Shown here: positions 54,150 to 64,000 of the stretch, piece by piece
How the letters are laid out: each line of letters begins with the position of its first letter
Position numbering within the stretch: the stretch's first letter is position 1
NCBI GenBank assembly: GCA_039707655.1
Contig: CM077672.1
Location: 194,226,037-194,290,036, forward strand
DNA length: 64,000 nucleotides
Reading direction: 5' to 3'
Source of the DNA: Elymus sibiricus
Lineage: Eukaryota > Streptophyta > Magnoliopsida > Poales > Poaceae
Translations under genes and position numbers: made by a program
The notes under the pieces: model-generated
The model's input: the letters and a program-made list of their open reading frames with translations, nothing else
Databases searched by the model: none
Told to the model about the DNA's origin: nothing

Positions 54150-57100
54150 ATGCTTCTACAGGATGATTCACCTTCAGCCACTGAATGGGTCTTGGACAGT
54201 GGCTGCACGAATCATATGACAGGAGACATGAATCTCCTCACTGATGCTCCCCTTACTCCGTCTCACCTGAAGCATATCACACACGCTGACAAAGGAAAAA
54301 GCAAGGTATTGGGCCTAGGTAAGGTTGCTATTTCAAAGGATCGACACATGGAAAAGGTGATGCTTGTCGAGTCCCTTGGATACAACCTCATGTCTGTCTC
54401 AATGCTTTGTGATCTTGATATGATTGTCATCTTTGGCAAATATAGATGCATTGTGCTGTTGGAATCTGACAAATCCAAAGTCTTCGAAGGCTTTAGGAGA
54501 GGCGATTTGTATATTGTAGATTTCTCTACAGGTCCTCAGCCTGCAACATGTCTAATGGCAAAAGCTTCGGAATGCTGGCTATGGCATCGACGACTTGGAC
54601 ATGCTGGGATGAGGAATTTGAGCACTCTCGTCAAGAAGAAGCATATCATTGGCGTCGAGGGTGTCAAATTCGTCAAGGATCATCTATGTGGTGCTTGTGA
54701 GTCTGGAAAGATGACCAGATCCAAACACTTGGCGAAGACTATCATGACCACTACTCGTCCTTTTGAATTGCTTCATATGGATTTGTTTGGTCCTACACAT
54801 TATGCCAAACTAACCAATGCATCATCTCTCTATGGATTCGTCATTGTTGATGACTACTCTCGATACACCTGAGTGCACATCATTTCCTACAAGAATGAAG
54901 TTCAGGATGTCTTCAGACGATTCTCCAATCGGGCCATGACGAATTATGATCTCAAGATCAAGCACATCAGGAGTGACAACGGCATTGAATTCAAGAATAC
55001 AGGCCTCGACGACTATCTTGATGAACTTGGCATCACTCATGAGCTATCCGCTCCCTACACGCCTCAGCAGAATGGAGTCATGGAGCGCAAGAACAGAACC
55101 CTCATCGAGATGTCGCGTACTATGCTTGATGAATACAAGACCCCTCGTCGATGGTGGCCTGAGGCAATTGATACCGCGTGTCACATCATCAATCGGGTAT
55201 ATCTTCACAAATTCCTCAAGAAGACCTCATACGAGCTACTCACCAACAAAAAACCCAATGTGAGTTATTTCAAAGTCTTCGGTGCTAAATATTGGATTAG
55301 AGATCCTCATCACAATTCTAAATTTGCACCGAAAGCACATGAAGGTTTTATGCTTGGTTACGGAAAGGATTCGCACACCTATAGAGTCTTCAATTCTTGT
55401 CATCACAAGATTATTGAAACTATAGATGTGCGGTTCGATGAAACTAACGGCTCGCAAAGAGAGCATCTGCCTCCTATGCTAGATGAAATGCCTCCTGAGG
55501 AATCTATCAAGCTAATGGGAACTGGTGAAATTGTGCCCGGTGAAGAAATAGCTGCTGATGAAGAAGTGGTTGTTCCTCGTCGTGAAGAAAATGAACATCC
55601 TGACGAAAATAATGCTGAGGATTCTGCACGGCAACAACAACAACAAGGCCCTCGTCCAGCACATCCATGAGTGGCGAATGAAGTGCAGATTGAGAAGATC
55701 CTCGACAACATCAATGCACCTGGTCCCCTCACTCGCTGAAGAGCTTCACATTTAGCTAACTTTTGTGGGCATTACGCGTTTGTCTCTATTTCAGAGCCCA
55801 CCAAAGTTGATGAAGCCTTTCTGGAACTTGAATGGATTCAAGCGATGCAAGATGAATTGCATCAATTCGAGCTCAACAATGTGTGGGAGCTTGTCAAGTG
55901 TCCTGATCCACACAAGCACAATATCATCGGCACTAAGTGGATCTACCGCAACAAACAAGACGAAAATGGCCAAGTGGTGAGGAATAAGGCCCGTCTTGTA
56001 GCTCAAGGCTACACACAGGTTGAGGGTATTGATTTCGATAAAACATTTGCACCTGTTGCTAGGCTTGAAGCCATTCGTATATTGCTTGCATATGCTAACC
56101 ATCATGATATCCTCTTATATCAAATGGATGTGAAAAATGCATTCCTCAATGGTAAGCTTGAGGAAGAATTATATGTTGCTCAACCATCAGGTTTTGAGGA
56201 TCCAAAGCATCCTGACAAAGTCTTCAGACTCAACAAGGCTCTCTATGGCCTCAAACAAGCCCCTAGGGCTTGGTATGATACACTGAAGGAATTCCTGAAG
56301 AAAAAGGGGTTCAAGCCCGGTTCACTTGACCCTACTCTTTTCACTAAATCTTATGATGGTGAACTGTTCATATGCCAAATATATGTTGATGATATTATCT
56401 TTGGTTGCACTAACAAGAAATACAGTGACGAATTTGCATATATGATGCAAGAAGAATATCATATGTCTATGATGGGGGAGTTGAAATTCTTCCTCGGGCT
56501 TCAAATTCGTCAAGAACCCAATGGCATCTTCATATCTCAGGAGAAATATCTCAAAGAGTGCCTGAAGAAGTTCGGCATGCAAGATTGCAAAGGCCTCAAG
56601 ATACCAATGCCAACAAATGGTCAACTCAACACTGACGAAAATGGTAAAGATTTCGATCAGAAGGTATATCGCTCCATCATTGGTTCGCTACTTTATGTAT
56701 GTGCATCTAGGCCAGATATTATGCTTAGTGTTTGCATGTGTGCCCACTTTCAAGCGTCACCGAAGGAATCACACTACCAGGCTGTGAAACGAATTCTTCG
56801 ATATTTAGCTCACACACCAACGCTTGGATTATGGTATCCCAAGGGCTCGTCACTTGATCTTGCTGGATATTCCGATTCTGATTATGCTGGAGATCGTGTG
56901 GATCGCAAGTCAACCTAAGGCACATGCCATTTCCTCGGACGATCTCTTGTATGTTGGTCCTCGAAGAAGCAGAACTGCGTCTCACTTTCCACTGCCGAGG
57001 CTGAATACATTGCTGCTGGCGCCTGCTGCTCTCAGTTACTATGGATGAAGCAAACCCTCAAGGACTATGGCGTCAATGTGAAGAAAGTGCCCCTCTACTG

Positions 57101-57335
57101 CGATAATGAGAGTGCCATCAAGATCGCCCACAACCCTGTGCAACACTCAAGGACGAAGCACATTGAGATTCGTCACCATTTTCTTTGTGATCATGTGCTG
57201 AAGGGAGACATCGTCATCGACCACGTGAAGACAGAAGACCAGCTTGCCGATATCTTCACTAAGCCCTTGGATGAGAGAAGGTTTTGCATGTTGCGGTGTG
57301 AGCTAAACATCCTAGAATCTTCGAATGTCCTTTGA
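54150..57335 (+). pseudogene. Sirevirus pol, one frame with four in-frame stops
   Basis: The frame is constant across the region. Protease: EWVLDSGCTNHMTGD (DSG). Integrase: LWHRRLGHAGM with CGACESGK (zinc site), HMDLFGPTHY, HIRSDNGIEFKN and QQNGVMERKNRTLIEM. Reverse transcriptase: [25 protein letters not shown] and IYVDDIIFG. RNase H: STAEAEYIAAGAC, CDNESAIKI and KTEDQLADIFTKPL. In-frame stops: TGA 54870-54872 (at YT-VHII, where Trp is usual), TGA 55668-55670, TGA 55737-55739 and TAA 56916-56918 (in KST-GTC, where Ser is usual). The gap 53928-54149 between gag and this frame has no ORF; the true pol start lies somewhere in it. Product in life: a polyprotein that matures particles, copies RNA and integrates DNA. 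Confidence 0.93.
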
Positions 57336-58613
57336 AAAAGACACACATCCTAACGCTTATGCATTTTTGATGACTTTGATGCACAACACACGAAGTAACG
57401 TTTTTCTTCAATCAATGAAGACTAACCCTCTAAGTGTGAAGAAATTAATGAAGAACTTGATTCTCAGAACCCTACGAAAATTGTACACGGTGTCTGAAAT
57501 CATCATAGTTCTTATACGGTGGGTAACGCCACCACCTCTTTATGACATTCTTCAAATTTGAGTTTCTCGTCATTTGCAATTTTGTAAAACTTTTCAAATT
57601 CGTCATTTGAGGTTATTCTTCACTGCTTATTATTTATGTTTTTATTTGAGCTTTTCAAGTCCTCAACAGCATCCACATATTGCTAATTCTTCAATTTGAT
57701 TTCTTCATCTATGTGGATGTGATCGGACCCGCTCCCCTCTATGCTAAGCTCAACCCACTCTGTTCACATATTCTTCATATGCGTTCTACTTGACACTGTT
57801 CAAAGTCTTCACTGTGTCCTTGACAGCTGAAGAAATTGCGAACACATTTTAAAATCCAAAAAAAAATGGCGGTTGCCACAATAACTTCATCCCGCGCTCC
57901 ACACGCGTGGATAAGGGTGAAAATGCATGTGTGACGCGTGTCGTCGAGATGCGAACCGTCAGGGGCTTATCCGTCCAAATTTTTCAGACCCCTCAGTTTT
58001 CACTGCGGCTATAAATAGCCTTGACCCCGTCAACGTTATTTCACTTCGCCTCCCAGCTCCTGTCGCTCTCAATCCTCAAACCCTAGCGCCGCCGCTGGAT
58101 TTCATCGCCGCCGGAGAAGAAGAGCTTCACTGCCTCGACTTCTTCGTCGACGTACTCATGCCGGTCGCGGATTTCTTCACCTCCGCCGCCGCCGTAGACG
58201 TCTTTCGTCGCCGAGTTAGGGCACGGAAGATCTGAACTGATGATTTCTTTCGTCTCGTCGTCCGGTTCATCGAGTTCATCACTGGGGTAATTAAATGCTT
58301 ATTTTACCGCCCCATTTGATCTTCATTCTACTCTAAAATCGTCAAGTGCTGTTTTTACCACTCTTCCAATTCTTCAGCACTTCCTTTTGGCCAGTCTTGA
58401 GTATTTTCATCTAAGTTATACTTAACAACTAGATTCCTCAATTGTGCAATTGCTTCAATCTGTACAACTCTGGAACCTAGGTCAAGAACACTTAGTGAAT
58501 TGCGTCAAGACGATAAGGGTCAATTTCCTCAACTGGTTTATTTTTGAAAAATCTCTGAGAACGCATGTGACTCTTCCCTATTTCCTCGCAACTATACTCT
58601 ATTCACAGGTACA
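57336..58613 (+). promoter_or_regulatory. Probable internal promoter, leader and intron for third ORF
   Basis: After pol, no domain is seen until 58614. TATAAATA at 58010-58017 sits in GGCTATAAATAGCC, the same word as in the LTR promoter. It is followed by a CT/GC-rich leader like a plant 5' UTR (AAACCCTAGCGCCGCCGCTGG, about 58078) and a possible intron: GT at 58287-58288 after CACTGG, and a pyrimidine-rich stretch ending TATTCACAG at 58600-58608, six bases before the ATG at 58614. This would let the third ORF be transcribed without the LTR. Inference from layout only; no transcript data. Confidence 0.55.
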
Positions 58614-59466
58614 ATGTCTGCCGACGAATCTCTAGGTTCTCATCAAATTAATTCATTTGCAGCATTGCTTGAGGTAAACCTTCAAACATCTTCTGAGTCC
58701 TCACGAGTTCAAAAACCTCAGCTGAAGAAAATGGCTGATGGAAAGAGGCCTCAAAAGGGTGGCAAAAGGAAAGAGGAACACACTGCTTTTGAGATTCCTG
58801 ATGATCTGTAAGAAGGATATTGCACTCCGGATGAAGAAACTCATGGCAAGGAAACAAAGGAGCAGCGCAAAACGCGTTTGCAAAAGATAAAGAGATACTG
58901 GACCTATCAGTGGAGGAGCTACAATTTCGTCACTTCCAAATACATGAAGGATTTTGCTGTGACGCCTCCGTGCAATAGGCCACCGCTTGCTAAAGGTCAA
59001 GTTGCTCATCACACAAGTGTCATAAGGGGTGAAGAATTTCCCAAGGAATGGGCCAAGCATCAAGCTAAGCTAGCTAAACAAACCCAGAAAGCCGTTGAAG
59101 AATTCAACAAGGCTACAAAAGCTTCAAATGAAGCTGGTGCAAGTGGCAGTGGCAGTGCAAGCGCTCCAAAGAAGGCTATGCAAAAGAAGCCTGCCAACAA
59201 GCCCAAGCCGTCTGTCCCAAAGCCCTCAGTGGCCCAGCCGGCAGCTTCAAAGGCTTCTACGCCCAAGATTTCAAAATCTTCAGTGCCTCCTCCTGCTTCA
59301 AGTTCATTAATGGCAGCAGCCAGAGCTTCAACACCGGTCGTGCTCACATCTTGCCAGCGCATCGAGGGCTTTGCAAAAGCCTCAATTGCTGCATCAAGTG
59401 CCTCAGCTAGTGGGCAACCATCTTCTTCTATGCCCAAGCTGAAGCAAAAGGTCACTGTTGGCCGTG
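58614..59466 (+). pseudogene. Sirevirus third ORF (env-like position), truncated
   Basis: The frame starts MSADESLGSHQINSFAALLE and is interrupted by one TAA at 58809-58811, after which the same frame goes on (TRLQKIKRYWTYQWRSYNF, EEFPKEWAKHQAKLAKQTQK). The C-terminal half is Ala/Ser/Lys/Pro rich (PKPSVPKPSVAQPAASK). The gypsy element at 59467 cuts it; the last residues before the stop at 59469-59471 are element sequence. Sireviruses are known to carry an extra ORF here, sometimes called env-like. I see no signal peptide or clear transmembrane segment in the visible part, so an envelope role is not supported by the sequence. Confidence 0.6.
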
Positions 59467-59896
59467 TGTGATGCCCCCGACTTAATCGTGCACTAATCAT
59501 ACACAGGGACTCACGGGAAGATATCACAACACAACTCTAAACACAAATAAAAGTCATACAAGCTTTATATTACAAGCCAGGTGCCTCGAGGGCTCGAATA
59601 CATAAGCTCGAGACATACAAGCATCAGCGGAAGCATTAGTATCTGAGTACAGACATAAAGTTAAACAAGTCTGCCTTAAGAAGGCTGAGCAAAACAACGA
59701 CATCTGATCGAAAAGGCGAAGGCCTCCTGCCTAGGAGACTCCTATCTACTCCTGGTCATCGGTCTCCACATAGTAGTAAGCTCCACCGGTGGGGTAGTAG
59801 TAGTCGTCGACGGGGGCAGCTGGCTCCGGGGCTCCGTCATCTGCTTGCAGCAATCGGGTATGAGGGAAAAGGGGAAGCAAAGCAACCGTGAGTACT

Positions 59897-61463
59897 TGAA
59901 AGCACATTTGCTCCCTTGGTGGTTTTGGTAATTCATAACAACATATATCTCATTGAACTAATGTCCATTCAAGATTAAGATTTTAGGATGTTCAATGATT
60001 GGCATGGCATGGACTAGAGACGTGGACCCCTCAAAATGCTAAGGACAAGGATTGGCAAAAGATCAAGACTCTACATTTTTGGTTTAGTGATCCAAGATCA
60101 CATTGAGTCCATAGGAAAGCCAATACTATTAAAAGGGGATGAGGTGTTGCTTAATGATCGTTTTGCTCAAGTGCTTAGTGACAGTACTCCTAAACCCTCA
60201 ACCACTCTCTCTACCCAAATATGTCCTAAACCTAAAGTCCAACTCGGCCCCACCGATATTTCCTACCCGGCCCCACCGAGTTCATCCAAGACTTAGCCAC
60301 TGCCAAACCCTAACAAATCGGATCCACCGAAATGGATCTCGGTCCCACCGAGATGGCCTTGCCAACTCTCTGTAATCGTTTGCACTTACTTCGGTCTCAC
60401 CGAGTTTGCAAATCGGTCTCACCGAGATGGCTTGCCAACTCTCTGTTGCCTTATTGCTTCACTTTGGCCCTACCGAGTTGCTGCAATCGGTGCCACCGAG
60501 ATGAGGATTGCCCTAAGCCATTGCACTTCGGTCCATCCGAGTTGTCCGTATCGGTCCCACCGAGATTCCTAACGTTCATATCTTTTACATAGTTCGGTGC
60601 TACCGAGATGATTGTTTCGGTGCCACCGAGTTGAGTCAAAAGTGTGTAACGGTTGGATTTTGTGTGGAGGCTATATATACCCCTCCACCACATCTTTCTC
60701 AGTAAGGAGAGCAATCAGAACGTGCCTACACTTCCACCATTCATTTTCTGAGAGAGAACCACCTACTCATGTGTTGAGAACATTCCTACCATTTGAACCT
60801 TGATCTCTAGCCTTTCCCAAGTTGCTTTCCACTCAAATCCCTCTTCCACCATAGCCAAATCTGTGAGGAGTTGTTTGAGTGCTGGGAAGACTATCATTTG
60901 AAGCACAAGAGCAAGGAGTTCATCAACAACACACCGTCTATTACCTTTTGGAGAGTGGTGTCTCCTAGATTGGTTAGGTGTCGCTTGGGAGCCTCCAACC
61001 AGATGTGGAGTTGAACCAAGAAGTTTGTAAGGGCAAGGAGATCGCCTACTTCATGAAGATCTACCCCGAGTGAGGCTAGTCCTTCGTGGACGTAAGCCAC
61101 GGTGGAATAGGCAAGGTTGCTTCTTCGTGGACCCTTCGTGGGTGGAGCCCTCCGTGGACTCGCGCAGCCGTTACCCTTCGTGGGTTGAAGCCTCCATCAA
61201 CGTGGACGTACGATAGCACCACCTATCGGAACCACGCCAAAAACCACCGTGTCTTCATTGCGTTTGAAATCTCCAATCCCTCCTTTACATACATATGCAA
61301 TTGCTTACATTCCGCTGCTATACTCTTAGAATTGCATGTGTAGGGTGATGCTTGACATGTACTATTGCTAAAATCTGCCCACAACTAAAATCTGGGAAAA
61401 GGTTAAGTTTTATTTGGTCAAGTAGTCTAATCACCCCCCTCTAGACATACTTTCGATCCTACA
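59897..61463 (+). mobile_element. Solo LTR of a Sirevirus-type copia element, GTACT duplication
   Basis: Starts TGAAAGCACATTTGCTCCCT, ends CTTTCGATCCTACA, and is flanked by a perfect GTACT duplication (59892-59896, 61464-61468); the host gypsy sequence rejoins cleanly as GTGAGTACTCATCC. It is homologous to the minus-strand solo LTR at 2248-3690. A TATA box, CTATATATAC (60671-60680), follows the palindromic box cluster. The last part has CTTCGTGGAC and CTCCGTGGAC repeats (about 61082-61160). No internal element sequence remains. Confidence 0.93.
60244..60630. repeat. Cluster of about 12 TCGGTNCCACCGAG boxes upstream of TATA
   Basis: Imperfect palindromes such as CTCGGTCCCACCGAG, ATCGGTGCCACCGAG and TTCGGTCTCACCGAG recur every 20-60 bases, ending about 40 bases before the TATA box. 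The solo LTR at 2248-3690 has a parallel but more diverged set (3030-3350). A regulatory role is inferred from position only. Confidence 0.8.
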
Positions 61464-64000
61464 GTACTCATCCAAAGTACTCGCAAGACTTACATCAGAA
61501 CTATTCTATGTATGCATCGGTTTCAAAGAAGGGCTGTATCTGTGGACTAGACTGTAGAAGTGCCAGAATAGGGGGAATAGACCTAGCCTATCGAAGACTA
61601 GCATCTTCAGCGTCTTGCAGCATTAGAAGAGTGCAGATTAGTACATAAACATATTAGTAGCAACAAGTATAATATTAGCCAAGCCCAGAGATCCTTCCTC
61701 GACTCCCTGCGAGAAAGCGATCCCGGAGCTATAATATCCATTTAGCATCACAAGTAACCATTTCTAGTTGTATTAGATCGGGATACTTTCTGAGCGTCCT
61801 GTTACCGTGGACACGGCTATTCGAATAGATATACTTCCCTGCAGGGGTGCACCAACTTACCCAACACGCTCGATTAACTTTGGCCGGACACACTTACTCG
61901 GTCCATGCCCGGCCTCGGCTGATCGACACGTCGTAGCCCTACCTAGGCTCAACAGAGAGGCCAGCACGCCGTTCTACATCCTAAGCACTCAGGGGTCTTG
62001 GGTCCATCGCCCTTTGCACTCCTGCGCGTTGTGAACGCGGTCGGTGAGCAGACCTAGCCCCCTTAATACAAGCGCAGGCTTTCCCAGTCCAACCCGGCGC
62101 GCGCCGCTCAACTGCTGGCGTCTGGAGAGATTCAGCTGATACATACGACGCCGAGTGCCCATACTATTTCCGCGTGGTGGTTAGTGCGAAAAGGCTAGAG
62201 GCCTACTCAGATCACATATCCTAACCCATTAGTGTGTTGGAAGCTCGCGGAAACGAGCAGCGATCCACGATCTGTGGTCCCGTCGCCCCATCTCATGGAC
62301 TTACGACAAGGGCTAGGAATGCACGGCCGTGCCACGTAATTATCTCGCGGGTACCCTCTCGGTCAACCCGACTGCACATCTCTCGCGGGTACCCCTCGGG
62401 GTCGACCCGACTTCCACAAGTTTCTGTAGTAAAGTCAAAGTATCCGTGTGTCCATAACATCAAGGAGGAATCCGAGGAATCACCCTCGTTGGATTCCCAT
62501 TCGATGTATCCGTCAAGGTGAACTCGGAGGAATCACCCTCGATGGGTTCACACTTGAGGGGTTGCACGACAGAGGCGTCATCGGAGGTGGTGAAAGAGGA
62601 ATCACCCTCGATAACCCACAACCGACTAGCTTTGCTACAGAGATATCATCAGGAATGATGTAAGAGGTATCACCCTCGGCACTCGATAGTAGCTCTGCTG
62701 AGTCGTACAACTTAAGGGGTGTGCGGTGATGTGCTGGTCTCAGCCCATTGATCACATTGATCGGGGCACCGGTAACAAAGCGGGGCAACAAGGACAAGGA
62801 TGAGGGGCCACAGATGGTCCACTAACCAACCTATACTAAGCATTTAGGATAGCAGGAATGGTATCAACAGCAGTTACAAAAACAGGCTATGCGCCAGAAT
62901 AGGTATTTCAGAACAACAACTGTACCAATTCTAATGCAAGCAAAAGAGAGAAAGAATGGGTGATATAGGCATGTTCAAGGGGGTTTGCTTGCCTGGAAGC
63001 TCTGCTGAAAAGGTCTGATCGTCAGGGGTGTAGTCGTACTCGGCAGCAGCGTCGGGCTTGGGGTCTACCGGAGAGAAGAGGGGGAAGAAACAATAAATAC
63101 AAGCAAACAAATGCAACACAAAGCATGTCATGGCAATATGCAGTGCTGGTGGTGACCTATCGCAGTGCTACACGTTAGAGACGGAGCGAGAAAATATCTG
63201 GGAATATTTTCCCGGCTTTAGGCATCTGTCAGACAGATGAACCGGAGGGGAAGGTTGCATGTTTGCGGTGTTGTGGGCATGTGACAGTTACATGGAGGGC
63301 ATATTCGGATTCGTCTCGTTTTTCTGATCAACTTTCATGTAGAAAACTTTTTCATCCAAGCTACGGATTATTTTCTATGGTTTTTCAAAGTTTTAACAAT
63401 TTTCTGAAAATCCTGGAATTAATTTTAATTAGAAAATAGCTTTATTGCATCAGCATGATGTCAGCGGTCAACCCAGCCGGTCCAGGTCAAACCTGACGAC
63501 TGGGACCCACATGTCATACACAGTGGGCTAAACTGTGATTAATTAAACTAAACAGTGGTTAATTAGGGTGTGGGGCCCCACTGTCAGTGACACATTAGTT
63601 AACTAATTAACTTAATTAGGTTTAAAAGATTAAGTTAATTATAAAAACATTAATTAAACGCGTTGGGCCCGCCTGTCAGTGACTGGGGGTTGCCCAGTCA
63701 GCCAGTTGACCTGGTCAACTGGGTCAACTGGGCCCACGGGACCCAGCTGCCAGTGACCCAGGAGGTGCCACGTGGCCGCCACGCAGGCTGCCGGCGCCGG
63801 AGTAACTCCGGCGAGTCCGAATCGTGGCGGAGCGCGCCGGCGAGCGTCGGGATTTGGCCACAGAGGGCCAAATCGAGCGGGGCCGATGCCGTTCGAACGG
63901 CTGTTGCGTCGCGCGTGCACTGGTGGGGCTAGCTCGTGCGGGGGAAGCTCAGAACGACGCCAGCGATGAGCTAAGCGGGCGCCGGAGTTCTACCGTGGTC

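Larger units (their letters stand above)
50742..59466 (+). mobile_element. Sirevirus (Maximus-like copia), 3' end cut by gypsy insertion
   Basis: The 5' LTR (50742-52159), Met primer site, gag, a long pol and, beyond RNase H, about 2 kb of extra sequence with its own leader and ORF are in order. An extra unit downstream of pol and a coiled-coil-rich gag are known traits of Sireviruses. It inserted into the TIR of the Mutator-like element. Its own third ORF was then hit by a minus-strand gypsy element at 59467, so the polypurine tract and 3' LTR lie outside the window. In-frame stops in pol and ORF3 make it inactive. Confidence 0.88.
59467..64000 (-). mobile_element. Gypsy-type LTR region, minus strand, runs off window
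   Basis: On the minus strand the element ends GTCGGGGGCATCACA at 59467, a typical LTR 3' end. The rest fits a long Triticeae gypsy LTR: TAATTAACTTAATTAGG-rich and GGTCAACTGGGTCAACTGGG-like words at 63590-63740, and a GC-rich block at 63770-64000. No matching second LTR or primer site is in view. Near its end, minus frame 59746-59896 reads ADDGAPEPAAPVDDYYYPTG, an acidic tail ending in a stop. GAATCACCCTCG or GTATCACCCTCG words recur at about 62474, 62530, 62601 and 62669. It is split by the solo LTR at 59897-61463. Confidence 0.65.

Noticed and set aside
59746..59896. Acidic minus-strand C-terminus (DDYYYPTG, ending in a stop)
   Set aside because: Coding-like, but the upstream part is broken by the solo LTR and I could not trace a longer frame; mentioned only in the gypsy entry.

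Overview
The window looks like intergenic DNA from a large grass genome, most likely Triticeae (wheat, Aegilops or barley group). The evidence is nested LTR retrotransposons, a copia element whose LTR starts like the Angela/BARE group, Sirevirus (Maximus-like) LTRs, gypsy LTRs beginning TGATACGTCTCC, Stowaway MITEs with CTCCCTCCGT ends, and long-TIR Mutator-like elements. I found no intact host gene. The only clear host-type coding remnant is an AP2/ERF-domain fragment at 1303-1547 on the minus strand, cut by a gypsy LTR.

Layout. 1-1302 is the end of a gypsy LTR. 1303-5832 holds the AP2/ERF fragment, a minus-strand LINE tail split by a Sirevirus-type solo LTR (target duplication TTCTG), a 55-bp tandem repeat and one end of a CACTA transposon. 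5833-7608 is the 3' half of a second LINE. 7881-8517 holds two Stowaway MITEs. 9628-12980 holds one probable and one well-bounded retroposon; the latter (13-bp target duplication) is itself split by a foldback Mutator-like MITE (9-bp target duplication).

13161-30056 is one degenerate LINE broken into three pieces: ORF1 end plus endonuclease, reverse transcriptase, and zinc-knuckle tail. The first break is a complete 6.7-kb gag-only gypsy element (TCCGA target duplication). The second is a 6.1-kb relative whose 5' LTR is truncated. The two insertions share internal modules, a primer-binding-site type and a repeated hairpin beside an AAGCTTGGGGATG motif.

30100-43645 is an element with only 277/280-bp LTRs, a perfect ATATT target duplication, a Met-type primer site and a polypurine tract, carrying about 3.4 kb of unrecognised cargo. 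A 9.6-kb copia element is nested in it; its gag-pol is one open frame except for a few in-frame stops.

43651-50741 is dominated by Mutator-like DNA: a 1.8-kb element with 9-bp duplication CCGCGCCGA, paired modules rich in perfect palindromes, and a long-TIR element with a 21-bp minisatellite and tRNA-like boxes in its TIR. 50742-59466 is a Sirevirus with 5' LTR, gag, pol, a probable internal promoter with an intron, and a third ORF cut off by a minus-strand gypsy element that runs to the window end. That gypsy element contains another Sirevirus-type solo LTR (GTACT duplication).

The pieces form no pathway; what they record is an order of insertions, readable from which element interrupts which. 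The best candidates for something little described are the short-LTR cargo element, the Sirevirus downstream transcription unit, the palindrome array, and the repeated CGGT-ACCG box cluster in the solo LTRs.
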